Assembly: GCA_041918675.1 (NCBI GenBank)
Contig: JAYRVF010000011.1
Span: 62,001-126,000, forward strand
Length of the DNA stretch: 64,000 bases
Direction: 5' to 3'
From: SCUB01 sp041918675
Lineage (GTDB): Bacteria; Pseudomonadota; Alphaproteobacteria; Rhizobiales; Xanthobacteraceae
Part shown: positions 35,547 to 44,058 of the stretch, in pieces
Layout of the letters: each line of letters opens with the position of its first letter
Numbering within the stretch: position 1 is the first letter of the stretch
Translations under genes and position numbers: made by a program
The notes under the pieces: model-generated
Told to the model about the DNA's origin: nothing
Databases searched by the model: none
Seen by the model: only the letters and a program-made list of their open reading frames with translations

Positions 35547-35900
35547 ATGGAACGCTGGTATCAGGCTTGGCGGAACACCTGGAACGGGCTCGCGCGCGCG
35601 GCGCGCACCGAGCAGGCCGTGCGCGAGGAACTCGCCGCGCTGGCGCTGTCGCTGCCCTTCGCGCTGCTGATCGGCCTGACCTGGGAGCGGCGGCTGCAGC
35701 TCATCGCGGTGGTCATGCTGGTGCTGATTGTCGAGCTCCTCAATACCGCGATCGAAAAACTCGCCGACCGCGTCACCACCGACCGCGATCCGCTGATCGG
35801 CTATGTCAAGGACATGGGCTCGGCGGCGGTCGCCATCGCCATCATCATCGCCGGGCTAGCCTGGCTTTTCGCCACCGCCGAGCGGCTGCTGGCGCTCTGA
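35547..35900 (+). CDS. dgkA: Diacylglycerol kinase, prokaryotic type
   Basis: The 117-residue protein has the N-terminal amphipathic helix and three membrane helices of DgkA, including the catalytic VELLNTAIEKLADRV motif (about residues 62-76) and KDMGSAAVA. It recycles diacylglycerol to phosphatidic acid in the inner membrane. Length is normal (about 120). Confidence 0.95.
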   Translation: MERWYQAWRNTWNGLARAARTEQAVREELAALALSLPFALLIGLTWERRLQLIAVVMLVLIVELLNTAIEKLADRVTTDRDPLIGYVKDMGSAAVAIAIIIAGLAWLFATAERLLAL

Positions 35901-35955
35901 AAATCCCCTCCATCGGCGCGGGATGCGATTGCGGCCGCGCCTTCCTCCGCGCTAG

Positions 35956-37725
35956 ATGATCGTCATGACGACACGGCCGCCCGACCAACTCGCGATCGCG
36001 CTCGCCCAGCTCAATCCGACCGTCGGCGACATCGCCGGCAACGGACGCAAGGCGCGCTCGGCGCGCGCGCGCGCGGCCGCCGACGGCGCGGCGCTCGTCG
36101 TCTTCCCCGAACTCTTCATCGCGGGCTACCCGCCAGAAGACCTCGTGCTTCGGCCGTCCTTTCAGGCGGCCTGCCGCGCCGAGATCGAGAACCTGGCGCG
36201 CGAGACCGCCGATGGCGGACCGGCGTTGCTCATCGGCACGCCGTGGCACGAGGACGGCAAGCTCTATAACGCCTGCGCGCTTCTCGACGGCGGGCGAATC
36301 GCGGCGATCCGCTTCAAGGTCAACCTGCCGAATTACGGGGTGTTCGACGAGAAGCGCGTTTTCGCGGTCGGCCCGGTGTCGGGGCCGATGAATATTCGCG
36401 GCGTGCGCGTCGGCGTGCCGATCTGCGAGGACATCTGGACCGACGAATCGCCGGCCTATGAGAACGTGGTTGAGTGCCTGGTCGAGACCGGCGCGGAACT
36501 CCTGATCGTGCCGAACGGTTCGCCCTATTGGCGGGGCAAGGACGATGTCCGTCTCAACGTCGCGGTCGCGCGTGTCACCGAAAGCGGCCTGCCGCTGATC
36601 TACGTCAATCAGGTCGGCGGACAGGACGAACTGGTGTTCGACGGCGCTTCGTTCGCGCTGCATGCCGATTGCACGCTGGCGACGCAATTGCCGCCGTTCG
36701 AGGAAGTCGTCACCACGCTGCGGCTTGAGCGCAATGGCGGGGGATGGCGCTGCGCCGGCCCGATCGCGCGGCTGGTGGAGGACGATCACGGCGATTACGC
36801 CGCCTGCGTTCTGGGTCTGCGCGACTATGTCGACAAGAACGGCTTCGCCGGCGTGCTGCTCGGCGTGTCGGGGGGCGTCGATTCGGCGCTGTGCGCGGCG
36901 ATGGCGGTCGACGCGATCGGGGCCGAGCGCGTTCACGGCGTGATGCTGCCCTACCGCTTCACCTCCAGGGAATCGATCGACGACGCGTCCGCGCTCGCCG
37001 CCGCGCTCGGCATCCGTCTCGATACCGTGCCGATCGCGAGCGCCGTCCAGGGCGTGGAGGACGCGCTGAAGGAGATGTTCGCCGGAAAGCCGCGCGACGT
37101 CACCGAGGAGAACATTCAGGCGCGCGCGCGCGGCATCATCCTGATGGCGATCTCCAACAAGCTCGGGCTGATGGTGGTGACCACGGGCAACAAGTCGGAG
37201 ATGTCGGTCGGCTACGCCACGCTCTATGGCGACATGAATGGCGGCTTCAATCCGGTCAAGGATCTCTACAAGACGGAGGTCTTCCGCCTCGCGCGCTTGC
37301 GCAATGTCTGGAAGCCCTCCGGCGCGCGCGGTCCGGGCGGCCGCGTCATTCCCGAAAACATCATCACGCGGCCGCCGACGGCGGAACTGCGGGAGAACCA
37401 GCTCGATCAGGATTCGCTGCCGCCCTACGAAATTCTCGATGCGATCCTTGAGCGGCTGGTCGAGAACGAGGAGCCGCTCGCCGCGATCGTGGCGTCCGGC
37501 CATGACCGCGACACGGTGGTCAAGGTCGAGCGCCTGCTGCATCTGGCCGAATACAAGCGGCGCCAGGCCGCGCCCGGCGTGAAGGTCACGCGCAAGAATT
37601 TCGGCCGCGATCGGCGCTATCCGATCACCAACCGCTTCCGCGATTCCGGCGCGCCGGTGCCCGAGCCCGACCGGAACCTCGCGCCGCCGCCCATCGCCGG
37701 CGGTTCGGAAAGGTTCGTGGAATAA
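35956..37725 (+). CDS. nadE: Glutamine-dependent NAD+ synthetase
   Basis: The 589-residue enzyme has two domains. The N-terminal nitrilase-type glutaminase has the triad E52 (FPELF), K121 (FKVNLPNYGVFDEKR) and C157 (VPICEDIW). The C-terminal synthetase has the PP-loop GVSGGVDS (about 303-310) and the NKSEMSVGYATLYGD segment. It amidates deamido-NAD with ammonia channelled from glutamine. An ATG at 35965 is an equally possible start. Confidence 0.96.
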   Translation: MIVMTTRPPDQLAIALAQLNPTVGDIAGNGRKARSARARAAADGAALVVFPELFIAGYPPEDLVLRPSFQAACRAEIENLARETADGGPALLIGTPWHEDGKLYNACALLDGGRIAAIRFKVNLPNYGVFDEKRVFAVGPVSGPMNIRGVRVGVPICEDIWTDESPAYENVVECLVETGAELLIVPNGSPYWRGKDDVRLNVAVARVTESGLPLIYVNQVGGQDELVFDGASFALHADCTLATQLPPFEEVVTTLRLERNGGGWRCAGPIARLVEDDHGDYAACVLGLRDYVDKNGFAGVLLGVSGGVDSALCAAMAVDAIGAERVHGVMLPYRFTSRESIDDASALAAALGIRLDTVPIASAVQGVEDALKEMFAGKPRDVTEENIQARARGIILMAISNKLGLMVVTTGNKSEMSVGYATLYGDMNGGFNPVKDLYKTEVFRLARLRNVWKPSGARGPGGRVIPENIITRPPTAELRENQLDQDSLPPYEILDAILERLVENEEPLAAIVASGHDRDTVVKVERLLHLAEYKRRQAAPGVKVTRKNFGRDRRYPITNRFRDSGAPVPEPDRNLAPPPIAGGSERFVE

Positions 37726-37971
37726 CCGGTGAGTTGGGAAGGTTTGGCGCGTCGCCAAGCGTCGAGGCGCTTGACCAAATATATTCGAATTTTAAGATAT
37801 ACGAAGCGCCACCGGGAACGGCCTGGCGCGACCGGCAGGGGATCGGGACGGACGAGCGGCGCCGAAGCGGCTCCGGTCCCATGCGAAGCCATTGTAACAG
37901 CGTCCGGTCTCGCATGGGCGGGACCGGCGCGCCGGATTTCGCCGAGCTCGGGCAGCGGAAGGAAGAAGCAG

Positions 37972-38310
37972 ATGGGCTATCAGTTCGACGGCAGGGAAAT
38001 TGAGACGACCGCCACCGGATTTCTCGTCAACCAGGACGACTGGAGCGAGGATCTGGCCAGGCATATCGCCGAAAAGGAGGGCATCGAGCTCACCGAACGG
38101 CATTGGGATCTGATCAAGTATCTCCGCGACGAGTTCTTCAACGACAACGGCAACCAGCCGAACACCCGCGCCATCATGAAGGCGATGGCGGATTTGTGGG
38201 GCGAGAAGATCGACCAGAAGACGCTCTACGACCTCTTCCCCAACGACCCGTCGAAGCAGGGCGGGCGCATCGCCGGTCTTCCCGAGAGCAAGCGCAAGGG
38301 CGGCTACTGA
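37972..38310 (+). CDS. DsrC/TusE-like protein lacking both conserved cysteines
   Basis: The 112-residue protein has the DsrC/TusE fold signature: GFLVNQDDWSEDLA, ELTERHWDLIKYLRDEFF and KQGGRIAGLP. Family members end with cysteines that carry persulfides (KQAC...PTGC-V). Here the first is G98 and the penultimate is G111 (SKRKGGY), so no thiol remains; the protein contains no cysteine at all. Such cysteine-less homologues have been grouped as regulatory (RspA-like). GGAAGGAAG precedes the ATG. It is upstream of gltX; no dsr, tus or sHdr gene is nearby. Confidence 0.85.
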   Translation: MGYQFDGREIETTATGFLVNQDDWSEDLARHIAEKEGIELTERHWDLIKYLRDEFFNDNGNQPNTRAIMKAMADLWGEKIDQKTLYDLFPNDPSKQGGRIAGLPESKRKGGY

Positions 38311-38388
38311 CGCGGCGACCCGCGCGGGGGACCGACGCGGGGGCCGGGTGATTGCCCTCGGTCGGCCGGACCCCTATGACTGCGGGCC

Positions 38389-39732
38389 ATGAGCGCGATT
38401 CCGACCGTTCGCTTCGCGCCGTCGCCGACCGGGCTCATCCATATCGGCAACGCGCGCACGGCGCTGTTCAACTGGCTGCACGCGAAGAAGCGCGCCGGGC
38501 GCTTCATTCTGCGTCTGGACGATACCGATCGCGCGCGCTCGACCAAGGAATTCGCCGACCAGATCGTCGCCGATCTGTCCTGGCTCGGGATCAACCCGGA
38601 CCTGATCGTGCGCCAGTCCGACCGCTTCGACCGCCACGCGGAAGCGGCCGAACGGCTGCGCGTGGCGGGCCGCCTCTATGCCTGCCATGAGACCGAGGAA
38701 GAGCTCGAATATCGTCGCCGCCGCCAGCTCGCCCAGCATCGCGCTCCGATCTATGACCGCGCCGCGCTGAAGCTCTCGCCGGAGGATCGCGCGCGCCTCG
38801 AAGGCGAGGGGCGCAAGCCCTATTGGCGTTTCCTGCTCGACCGGCGCGCGGTCGGGTGGAACGATGGCGTGCGCGGTCCGCAGACGATCGACTGCGCCTC
38901 GCTGTCCGATCCGGTGCTGATCCGCGCCGACGGCACCTATCTCTACACGCTGCCATCGGTCGTCGACGACATCGACCTTGGCATCACCGACGTCATTCGC
39001 GGCGAGGATCACGTCACCAACACGGCGGTGCAGATCCAACTGTTCGAGGCGCTCGGCGCGACGCCGCCGAATTTCGCGCACCACAATCTGCTGACGCTGC
39101 CGAGCGGCGAGGGACTGTCGAAGCGGCTCGGCCATCTCTCGCTCGCGGCGCTGCGCGAGGAGGGCTACGAGCCGTCCGCGGTCGCCGCGCTCGCGGTGCT
39201 GATCGGAACATCGCACGCGGTCGAGCCGGTGAGCGGCCTCGACGAATTGCTGGCCAAGGTCGATCTCGGCGACGTGTCGCATTCGGCGGCGAAATTCGAT
39301 CCGGCCGAACTTTCCGCGCTCAACGCCCGCACGCTGCACGCGATGCCCCACGCGCGCGTGGCCGAGCGGCTCGGCGCGCTCGGCGTCGCGGGCGGGGAAG
39401 CGTTCTGGCTCGCCGTGCGCGGCAATCTTGCGAAGCTCGCCGACGCGCGCGCGTGGTGGCTTGTGGTCGCCTCGGAGGGGACATATGGCGAGGGCGAGGA
39501 CCGCGATCTTCTGCGCGCCGCGCTCGCGGTGCTGCCGCCCGAGCCGTGGAGCGTGGAAACCTGGCCGGCCTGGACGAAGGCGATCGCCGCCGCGACGGGA
39601 AAGAAGGGGCGCGGGCTCTATCATCCGCTGCGGCTGGCGCTGACCGGGCGCGAGGAGGGGCCTGAACTCAAGTTGCTGTTGCCGCTGATCGGCCGCGCGC
39701 GCGCGCGGGCGCGTCTCGAAGCGGCGAGCTAG
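38389..39732 (+). CDS. gltX: Glutamyl-tRNA synthetase
   Basis: The 447-residue class I synthetase has HIGN in place of HIGH (FAPSPTGLIHIGNART, residues 8-23), LSKRLG as the KMSKR loop (about 245-250) and the shorter C-terminal anticodon domain typical of the second alphaproteobacterial GluRS. Many alphaproteobacteria carry two GluRS copies, one of which mainly charges tRNA-Gln for transamidation. Which type this is cannot be settled here. Confidence 0.93.
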   Translation: MSAIPTVRFAPSPTGLIHIGNARTALFNWLHAKKRAGRFILRLDDTDRARSTKEFADQIVADLSWLGINPDLIVRQSDRFDRHAEAAERLRVAGRLYACHETEEELEYRRRRQLAQHRAPIYDRAALKLSPEDRARLEGEGRKPYWRFLLDRRAVGWNDGVRGPQTIDCASLSDPVLIRADGTYLYTLPSVVDDIDLGITDVIRGEDHVTNTAVQIQLFEALGATPPNFAHHNLLTLPSGEGLSKRLGHLSLAALREEGYEPSAVAALAVLIGTSHAVEPVSGLDELLAKVDLGDVSHSAAKFDPAELSALNARTLHAMPHARVAERLGALGVAGGEAFWLAVRGNLAKLADARAWWLVVASEGTYGEGEDRDLLRAALAVLPPEPWSVETWPAWTKAIAAATGKKGRGLYHPLRLALTGREEGPELKLLLPLIGRARARARLEAAS

Positions 39733-39769
39733 CCCCGATCGTCGATCGAATAATCGGACTTCAGGGATT

Positions 39770-40930
39770 TCAACGCGCGGGAATGAAGGTCGGTCCGACC
39801 GAACGGATCGGCTTGTTGGACGACGGCTCGGTGGTTGCCGCGGACGACGCCGGGTCGGACGGCCTCTCCGATTCCGCGGGCGCGCTCGGCGGCGGCGAGG
39901 TCAGCGCCTGCGCCTTGCCGTTGGCGGACTTCGAGGCGGCCGGCGCCAGCGGGCGGCCTTGCGCGTCGCGCGGCTGCGACATCTGCTTGGCGCGTTCCTC
40001 GGTGACGACGATGTCGCCCTTTTCCACGGTCGAACGATCTTCGGAATTCTTCAGCGCCTCGGCCCAGGACTGGCCCGGCGCGCGGCAACTGCACGCGGCG
40101 TTGTATTCCTGCCGATAGCGGAACGCATTGGGGTGCTGGAGATAGGCCTGCCCGCTGGTCGAGACGGCGTGGTTCATGTCCTCGCCGGGATTGCGGTAGG
40201 TATAGAGCGCGACCTCCGCGTTGGGGCAGAGCCGCTTGCAGGCGCGTTCGTCGTCGGCGAAGCGAGAGGGCACCGTCGTGAAGGAGATCGGAAAGAAGAA
40301 GCCGTCGCAGCTACGCACGCAGACGGTGCGGAAGGTGGAGGCGGCCGGGCCGTCCGGGGTCAGGCCGCCGAACAGATCGTTGAAGATGCCGCCGCCCGGC
40401 GACACGCGCGCGGCGGCCGCGTATTGCGGGCCGCAATTGTTCTGCGCCAGCGCCAGGAGCACCGAACGCCGCTGGCCTTCGCGATCCGAGCCGCCGGGGC
40501 CGCGCAGCCGATCGAGCGAGGTCATGGTCTGGTCGAGCGCGGCCCGCGTCTTCTGGATCTGGGTGTTGATCGGCCCGCATTGCGCCGATTGGCCGCCGAA
40601 GATCGCGAACAGTCCGGAGCTTTCGCAGCCCAGGCGCCGGGCCTGCTGGACGACGCGGTCGAGTTCGCCCTGCTGGCGCGTCGCGGTTTCCTCGAGCCGG
40701 TTGATCTGATCGGCGCGCGGATCGCCGTTCTGGCCGCGATCGACCGCGGCAAGCTGGGCTTCGAGACGCTGGCAGATCGGATTGGCCGCCTGCGAGGGCG
40801 GCGGAAATGCTTGCGCGCCGGCGACATCCGGCGTCAGCCAGAGCGCGGTCGCGATCGCGAAGGCGGCGCGAAGCCCGCCGTTACCGCTGAGATTGACGCG
40901 CGCGCGCGAGTCGGCCGATGGCTGGATCAT
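39770..40930 (-). CDS. DUF2865 exported protein
   Basis: The 386-residue protein has a signal segment (about residues 20-40, ending GAQAF), a coiled-coil-like part (residues 50-150, RLEETATRQQGELDRVVQQ) and the DUF2865 domain with six cysteines (RTVCVRSCDGFFFPIS, ACKRLCPNAEVALYTYRNPG, ACSCR). The tail is Ser/Pro-rich and disordered. DUF2865 proteins are confined to alphaproteobacteria and probably sit in the envelope; function unknown. Confidence 0.9.
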   Translation of the reverse strand: MIQPSADSRARVNLSGNGGLRAAFAIATALWLTPDVAGAQAFPPPSQAANPICQRLEAQLAAVDRGQNGDPRADQINRLEETATRQQGELDRVVQQARRLGCESSGLFAIFGGQSAQCGPINTQIQKTRAALDQTMTSLDRLRGPGGSDREGQRRSVLLALAQNNCGPQYAAAARVSPGGGIFNDLFGGLTPDGPAASTFRTVCVRSCDGFFFPISFTTVPSRFADDERACKRLCPNAEVALYTYRNPGEDMNHAVSTSGQAYLQHPNAFRYRQEYNAACSCRAPGQSWAEALKNSEDRSTVEKGDIVVTEERAKQMSQPRDAQGRPLAPAASKSANGKAQALTSPPPSAPAESERPSDPASSAATTEPSSNKPIRSVGPTFIPAR

Positions 40931-41113
40931 GATCCGAGGTTCGCGGTTTGTTGCTGGCGTCGGGCCTGGAGCGACGCCTCACATAGCGCCTTCTTCCGAC
41001 GCGGTCACGTCGTTTTCATGGCGGAATCCGTGAGGGTCGCGTGTCGTTCGCCGCTCCGGGACAGGTCATTGAACCGGCGCGCGATCCGCGAGCCCCGCGC
41101 GGGCGCTCGATCG

Positions 41114-41422
41114 TCAGCGTTCGCAGGTGATCGCGACGAGCGCGCAGGTGCCCGACGGGCAGGCCTTGTCGACCTGGGTGGGCAGCGAACCGGTCACGTC
41201 GGAGGGGTCGATCTTCTGGAACGCGACGGCTTGGTTGTAGTCCCTCGACTTGCAATAAGCCTGCGCGACCGGTGTGCCGCAGCGCTGGCCCATGGAAAGG
41301 CAGCGGTCGACGCCGTAGCCATCGGCCTGGTTGGCGATCACGAAGATCCGCGATTCAGCCTGGGCGACGGAAAGGGCGACCGGACAAAGGAGCAGGGCGG
41401 CGGCAAGAGCGGCGAATCGCAT
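41114..41422 (-). CDS. Small exported cysteine-rich protein
   Basis: The 102-residue protein has a signal peptide (MRFAALAAALLLCPVALSVAQA) and a mature part with six cysteines (RCLSMGQRC, YCKS, KACPSGTC, ITC), probably disulfide-bonded in the periplasm. It resembles small secreted proteins found in Hyphomicrobiales; no function known. GGAGAAGG-type sequence precedes the ATG. Confidence 0.75.
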   Translation of the reverse strand: MRFAALAAALLLCPVALSVAQAESRIFVIANQADGYGVDRCLSMGQRCGTPVAQAYCKSRDYNQAVAFQKIDPSDVTGSLPTQVDKACPSGTCALVAITCER

Positions 41423-41769
41423 GGCATATCCAGGAGAAGGAGCGACCCTCCTAGGATAAGGACAAAGGGTTAACAAGAATTAGTCGTGTCGGATTGGCGC
41501 CGGGGGCCATGCCGTCGGCACATGGCGTTCGGCGCGCCCTCGACCGCCTGCTGGGCCCCTCCGGAGCGGCCTTTCGCCCTTGACGGCCCGGCCCGACTTG
41601 ACCATTGTGCCGGCCCATGAACGGCTTATTCGCGATTTTCGGCATTATCTGCCCGGAGATTATTCGCTAGCGATTTTCGCTGGCTGCGGCCGTCTTTTCT
41701 CACCTCCGAGACAAAGCAACGCCCGGCCAGCGGGTGGGTTGCCTTTCGGCCGACGGACGCAGGTGAGAG
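41423..41769. other. Divergent promoter region upstream of cysS
   Basis: The 347-bp spacer has no credible gene. Two similar AT-richer segments (TTATTCGCGATTTTCG near 41627 and TTATTCGCTAGCGATTTTCG near 41663) lie about 105-140 bp before the cysS start and may be part of its promoter. I looked for a T-box leader and found none. Confidence 0.5.
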
Positions 41770-43200
41770 ATGGAGCTCAAGCTCTACGATACGCTGAGCA
41801 AGGAGAAACGGGTCTTCACCCCGCTCGATCCCAACAACGTGCGCATGTATGTGTGCGGGCCGACGGTCTACGACTTCGCCCATATCGGCAACGCGCGCCC
41901 GGTGATCGTATTCGACGTGCTGTTTCGCCTGCTGCGCCACGTCTATGGCGCGGATCACGTCACCTACGTCCGCAACATCACCGACGTCGACGACAAGATC
42001 AACGATCGCGCCGCGCGCGACTATCCGGGGCTGCCGCTTAACGAGGCGATCCGCAAGGTCACCGAGCGGACCGAGAAGCAGTTCCACGAGGACGTGGCCG
42101 CGCTGGGCTGTCTGCCGCCGACGATCGAGCCGCGCGCGACCGAGCACATTCCGGAGATGCGCGCGATCATCGAGACTCTGATCGCGGGTGGGCACGCCTA
42201 TGTCGGCGAGGACCATGTCCTGTTTTCGGTCGCCTCGATGAAGGACTACGGACGTCTCGCGCGCCGCACGCTCGACGAGATGCTTGCCGGCGCGCGTGTC
42301 GATGTCGCGCCCTACAAGCGCGAGGCGATGGATTTCGTGCTGTGGAAGCCGTCGAAGCCTGGCGAGCCGGCGTGGCCTTCGCCCGCCGGCATCAAGACGC
42401 CCGGACGCCCCGGCTGGCATCTCGAATGCTCGGCGATGTCCGACCGCTGGCTGTGGACGGAAGTGGAGCCGCGTCTGTCGGCGAGCGGCAAGGCGCGCCC
42501 GCATCAATTCGACATTCACGGCGGCGGCGTCGATCTCGTCTTCCCGCATCACGAAAACGAAATCGCGCAATCCTGCTGCGCCTTCCACACCTCGCACATG
42601 GCCCGCACCTGGATGCACAACGGCTTCCTGATGGTCGAGGGCGAGAAGATGTCGAAGTCGCTCGGCAACTTCATCACCATCAACGAACTGTTGCACACCA
42701 CGAAGTTCGGCGGCCGCAAATGGCCGGGCGAAGTGCTGCGGCTCGCGATGCTGAAGACGCATTACCGCTCGCCGATCGACTGGACGGTGAGGGCGCTGGA
42801 GGAGGCGGAAGCCGTCCATAGGGATTGGTCGAAATTCTGCGAAAACGCGTCGAATGGCGCGGTAAGCCCCGCCGTGGTCGCGGCGCTGAGCGACGATCTG
42901 AACACATCGGATGCGATCGCCGCGCTTCACGCGCTGAGAAAATCGAATGATCCCGCCGGACTGAAAGCAACGCTTGCCTTTCTGGGCGCCGAGCTCGTGT
43001 CCGAGGCTCGCGTTGAAATTAAGGCTGAAACGAAAGCCTCCATCGCCGAAAAAGTCATCGCCCGCGCGGCCGCCCGCGCGCGCAAGGACTTCAAGGAATC
43101 CGACCGCATCCGCGACGAACTCGCCGCCATGGGCGTCGTGCTCAAGGACGGCAAGGACAAGGACGGCAATCCGGTGACCACCTGGGAGATCGCGCGATGA
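41770..43200 (+). CDS. cysS: Cysteinyl-tRNA synthetase
   Basis: The 476-residue class I synthetase has CGPTVYDFAHIGNAR (about residues 28-42, with a zinc Cys and the HIGH-type motif), the zinc-site segment WHLECSAM, HHENEIAQS and the KMSKS loop KMSKSLGNF (about 294-302). It charges tRNA-Cys. Its TGA overlaps an ATGA that starts the first unit of a short duplicated element. Confidence 0.97.
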   Translation: MELKLYDTLSKEKRVFTPLDPNNVRMYVCGPTVYDFAHIGNARPVIVFDVLFRLLRHVYGADHVTYVRNITDVDDKINDRAARDYPGLPLNEAIRKVTERTEKQFHEDVAALGCLPPTIEPRATEHIPEMRAIIETLIAGGHAYVGEDHVLFSVASMKDYGRLARRTLDEMLAGARVDVAPYKREAMDFVLWKPSKPGEPAWPSPAGIKTPGRPGWHLECSAMSDRWLWTEVEPRLSASGKARPHQFDIHGGGVDLVFPHHENEIAQSCCAFHTSHMARTWMHNGFLMVEGEKMSKSLGNFITINELLHTTKFGGRKWPGEVLRLAMLKTHYRSPIDWTVRALEEAEAVHRDWSKFCENASNGAVSPAVVAALSDDLNTSDAIAALHALRKSNDPAGLKATLAFLGAELVSEARVEIKAETKASIAEKVIARAAARARKDFKESDRIRDELAAMGVVLKDGKDKDGNPVTTWEIAR

Positions 43201-43326
43201 CCGCGCCGCGCCAAAATCCCTCTCCCGCGAGGGGAGAGGGAAGCGGGAAGGAGTTCGCGCGATGATGAGGCCGCGCCAAAGTCCCTCTCCCGCAAGGGGA
43301 GAGCGAAGCAGGAAGGAGATCGTGCG
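43197..43326 (+). repeat. Duplicated 65-bp element, each copy a mini-ORF with its own Shine-Dalgarno
   Basis: Two diverged copies (about 43197-43260 and 43261-43326) share GCCGCGCCAAA-TCCCTCTCCCGC-AGGGGAGAG and GAAGGAG. The CCCTCTCCC/GGGGAGAGG part forms a hairpin. Each copy encodes about 22 residues containing SPSPARGE and ends in TGA; each junction overlaps the next start (cysS TGA/ATG at 43197-43200, then CGATGATG, then CGATGAAG). The second copy's AAGGAG serves the 37-residue gene at 43327. Confidence 0.8.
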
Positions 43327-43440
43327 ATGAAGAAGCCCGACACGCCGTTTCCGCGCCACTGGCTCTATTACATCGCGCTCAAGATCGTGCTGCTCGCGGT
43401 CGCCGTCGCGGTGGTGCTCAAGCTCTATAATTTCTGGTAG
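43327..43440 (+). CDS. 37-residue single-span membrane protein
   Basis: The product starts MKKPDTPFPRHWLYYIAL and continues into one membrane helix (about residues 13-32) ending KLYNFW. AAGGAG lies nine bases before the ATG. It is sandwiched between cysS and the acetyltransferase gene (5 bp gap), so it is probably translated in the same operon. Small one-helix proteins of this type are often missed; function unknown. Confidence 0.7.
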   Translation: MKKPDTPFPRHWLYYIALKIVLLAVAVAVVLKLYNFW

Positions 43441-43445
43441 CGGCG

Positions 43446-43958
43446 ATGGCTGAAGCCTTTCCCAAGCCGACGCTGCGGCCATATCTCGCCGCCGACCTAG
43501 CCGTGCTGCGCGCGATCTTCGCCGCGAGCATCGCCGAACTTGCCGGCGAGGACTATGACGAGGAGCAGCGCGCGGCCTGGATCGCCGCAGCCGGCGATGT
43601 CGATGCCTTCGGTGCGCGGCTCGCGAACGCGCTCACCATCGTCGCCGAGCGCGGCGGCGAGGTCGCCGGCTTCGCGAGCCTTTCCGATGGCGCGCTCGAT
43701 CTTCTCTACGTCCATCCGGGGGCGGCGGGGCAGGGCGTCGGCACGACGCTGATCGACGCGATCGAAAAGCTCGCGGCCGCGCGCGGCGTCGAGAGGCTCG
43801 CCGCCGATGTGAGCGACAACGCCGAGGCGTTCTTTCTTCGCCGCGGCTATGTCGCGCAGCGTCGCCAGAGCCTGGTGCGCTTCGACGTCACGCTCGCCAA
43901 CACGATGATGACCAAGGTGTTGCCGAACGCGGCGAAGGCGGGAGCGCGACCGATATGA
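43446..43958 (+). CDS. GNAT-family N-acetyltransferase
   Basis: The 170-residue protein has the GNAT acetyl-CoA loop: VHPGAAGQGVGTTLIDAIEKLA (motif A, about residues 90-112) with Q/RxxGxG/A, preceded by a GFASLSDGALDLLYV strand. Substrate unknown. It follows the 37-residue membrane protein by 5 bp. Confidence 0.88.
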   Translation: MAEAFPKPTLRPYLAADLAVLRAIFAASIAELAGEDYDEEQRAAWIAAAGDVDAFGARLANALTIVAERGGEVAGFASLSDGALDLLYVHPGAAGQGVGTTLIDAIEKLAAARGVERLAADVSDNAEAFFLRRGYVAQRRQSLVRFDVTLANTMMTKVLPNAAKAGARPI

Positions 43959-44058
43959 GCGCGATCGCCTTTCTTGCCCAATGCCTCGCCGGCCGCGAAT
44001 CCCGGCGGCGCCCCGATCACGTCGCGGCCGAACGGCCGCCCGCAACGAGAGACCGCCG

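Noticed and set aside
35845..37758. Long leftward frame antisense to nadE (637 codons)
   Set aside because: Composition is Arg/Asp/His-rich typical of antisense shadows; nadE on the other strand has full catalytic motifs.
41423..41769. T-box riboswitch upstream of cysS
   Set aside because: The conserved T-box sequence and specifier-loop arrangement are not visible, and T-boxes are rare in alphaproteobacteria.
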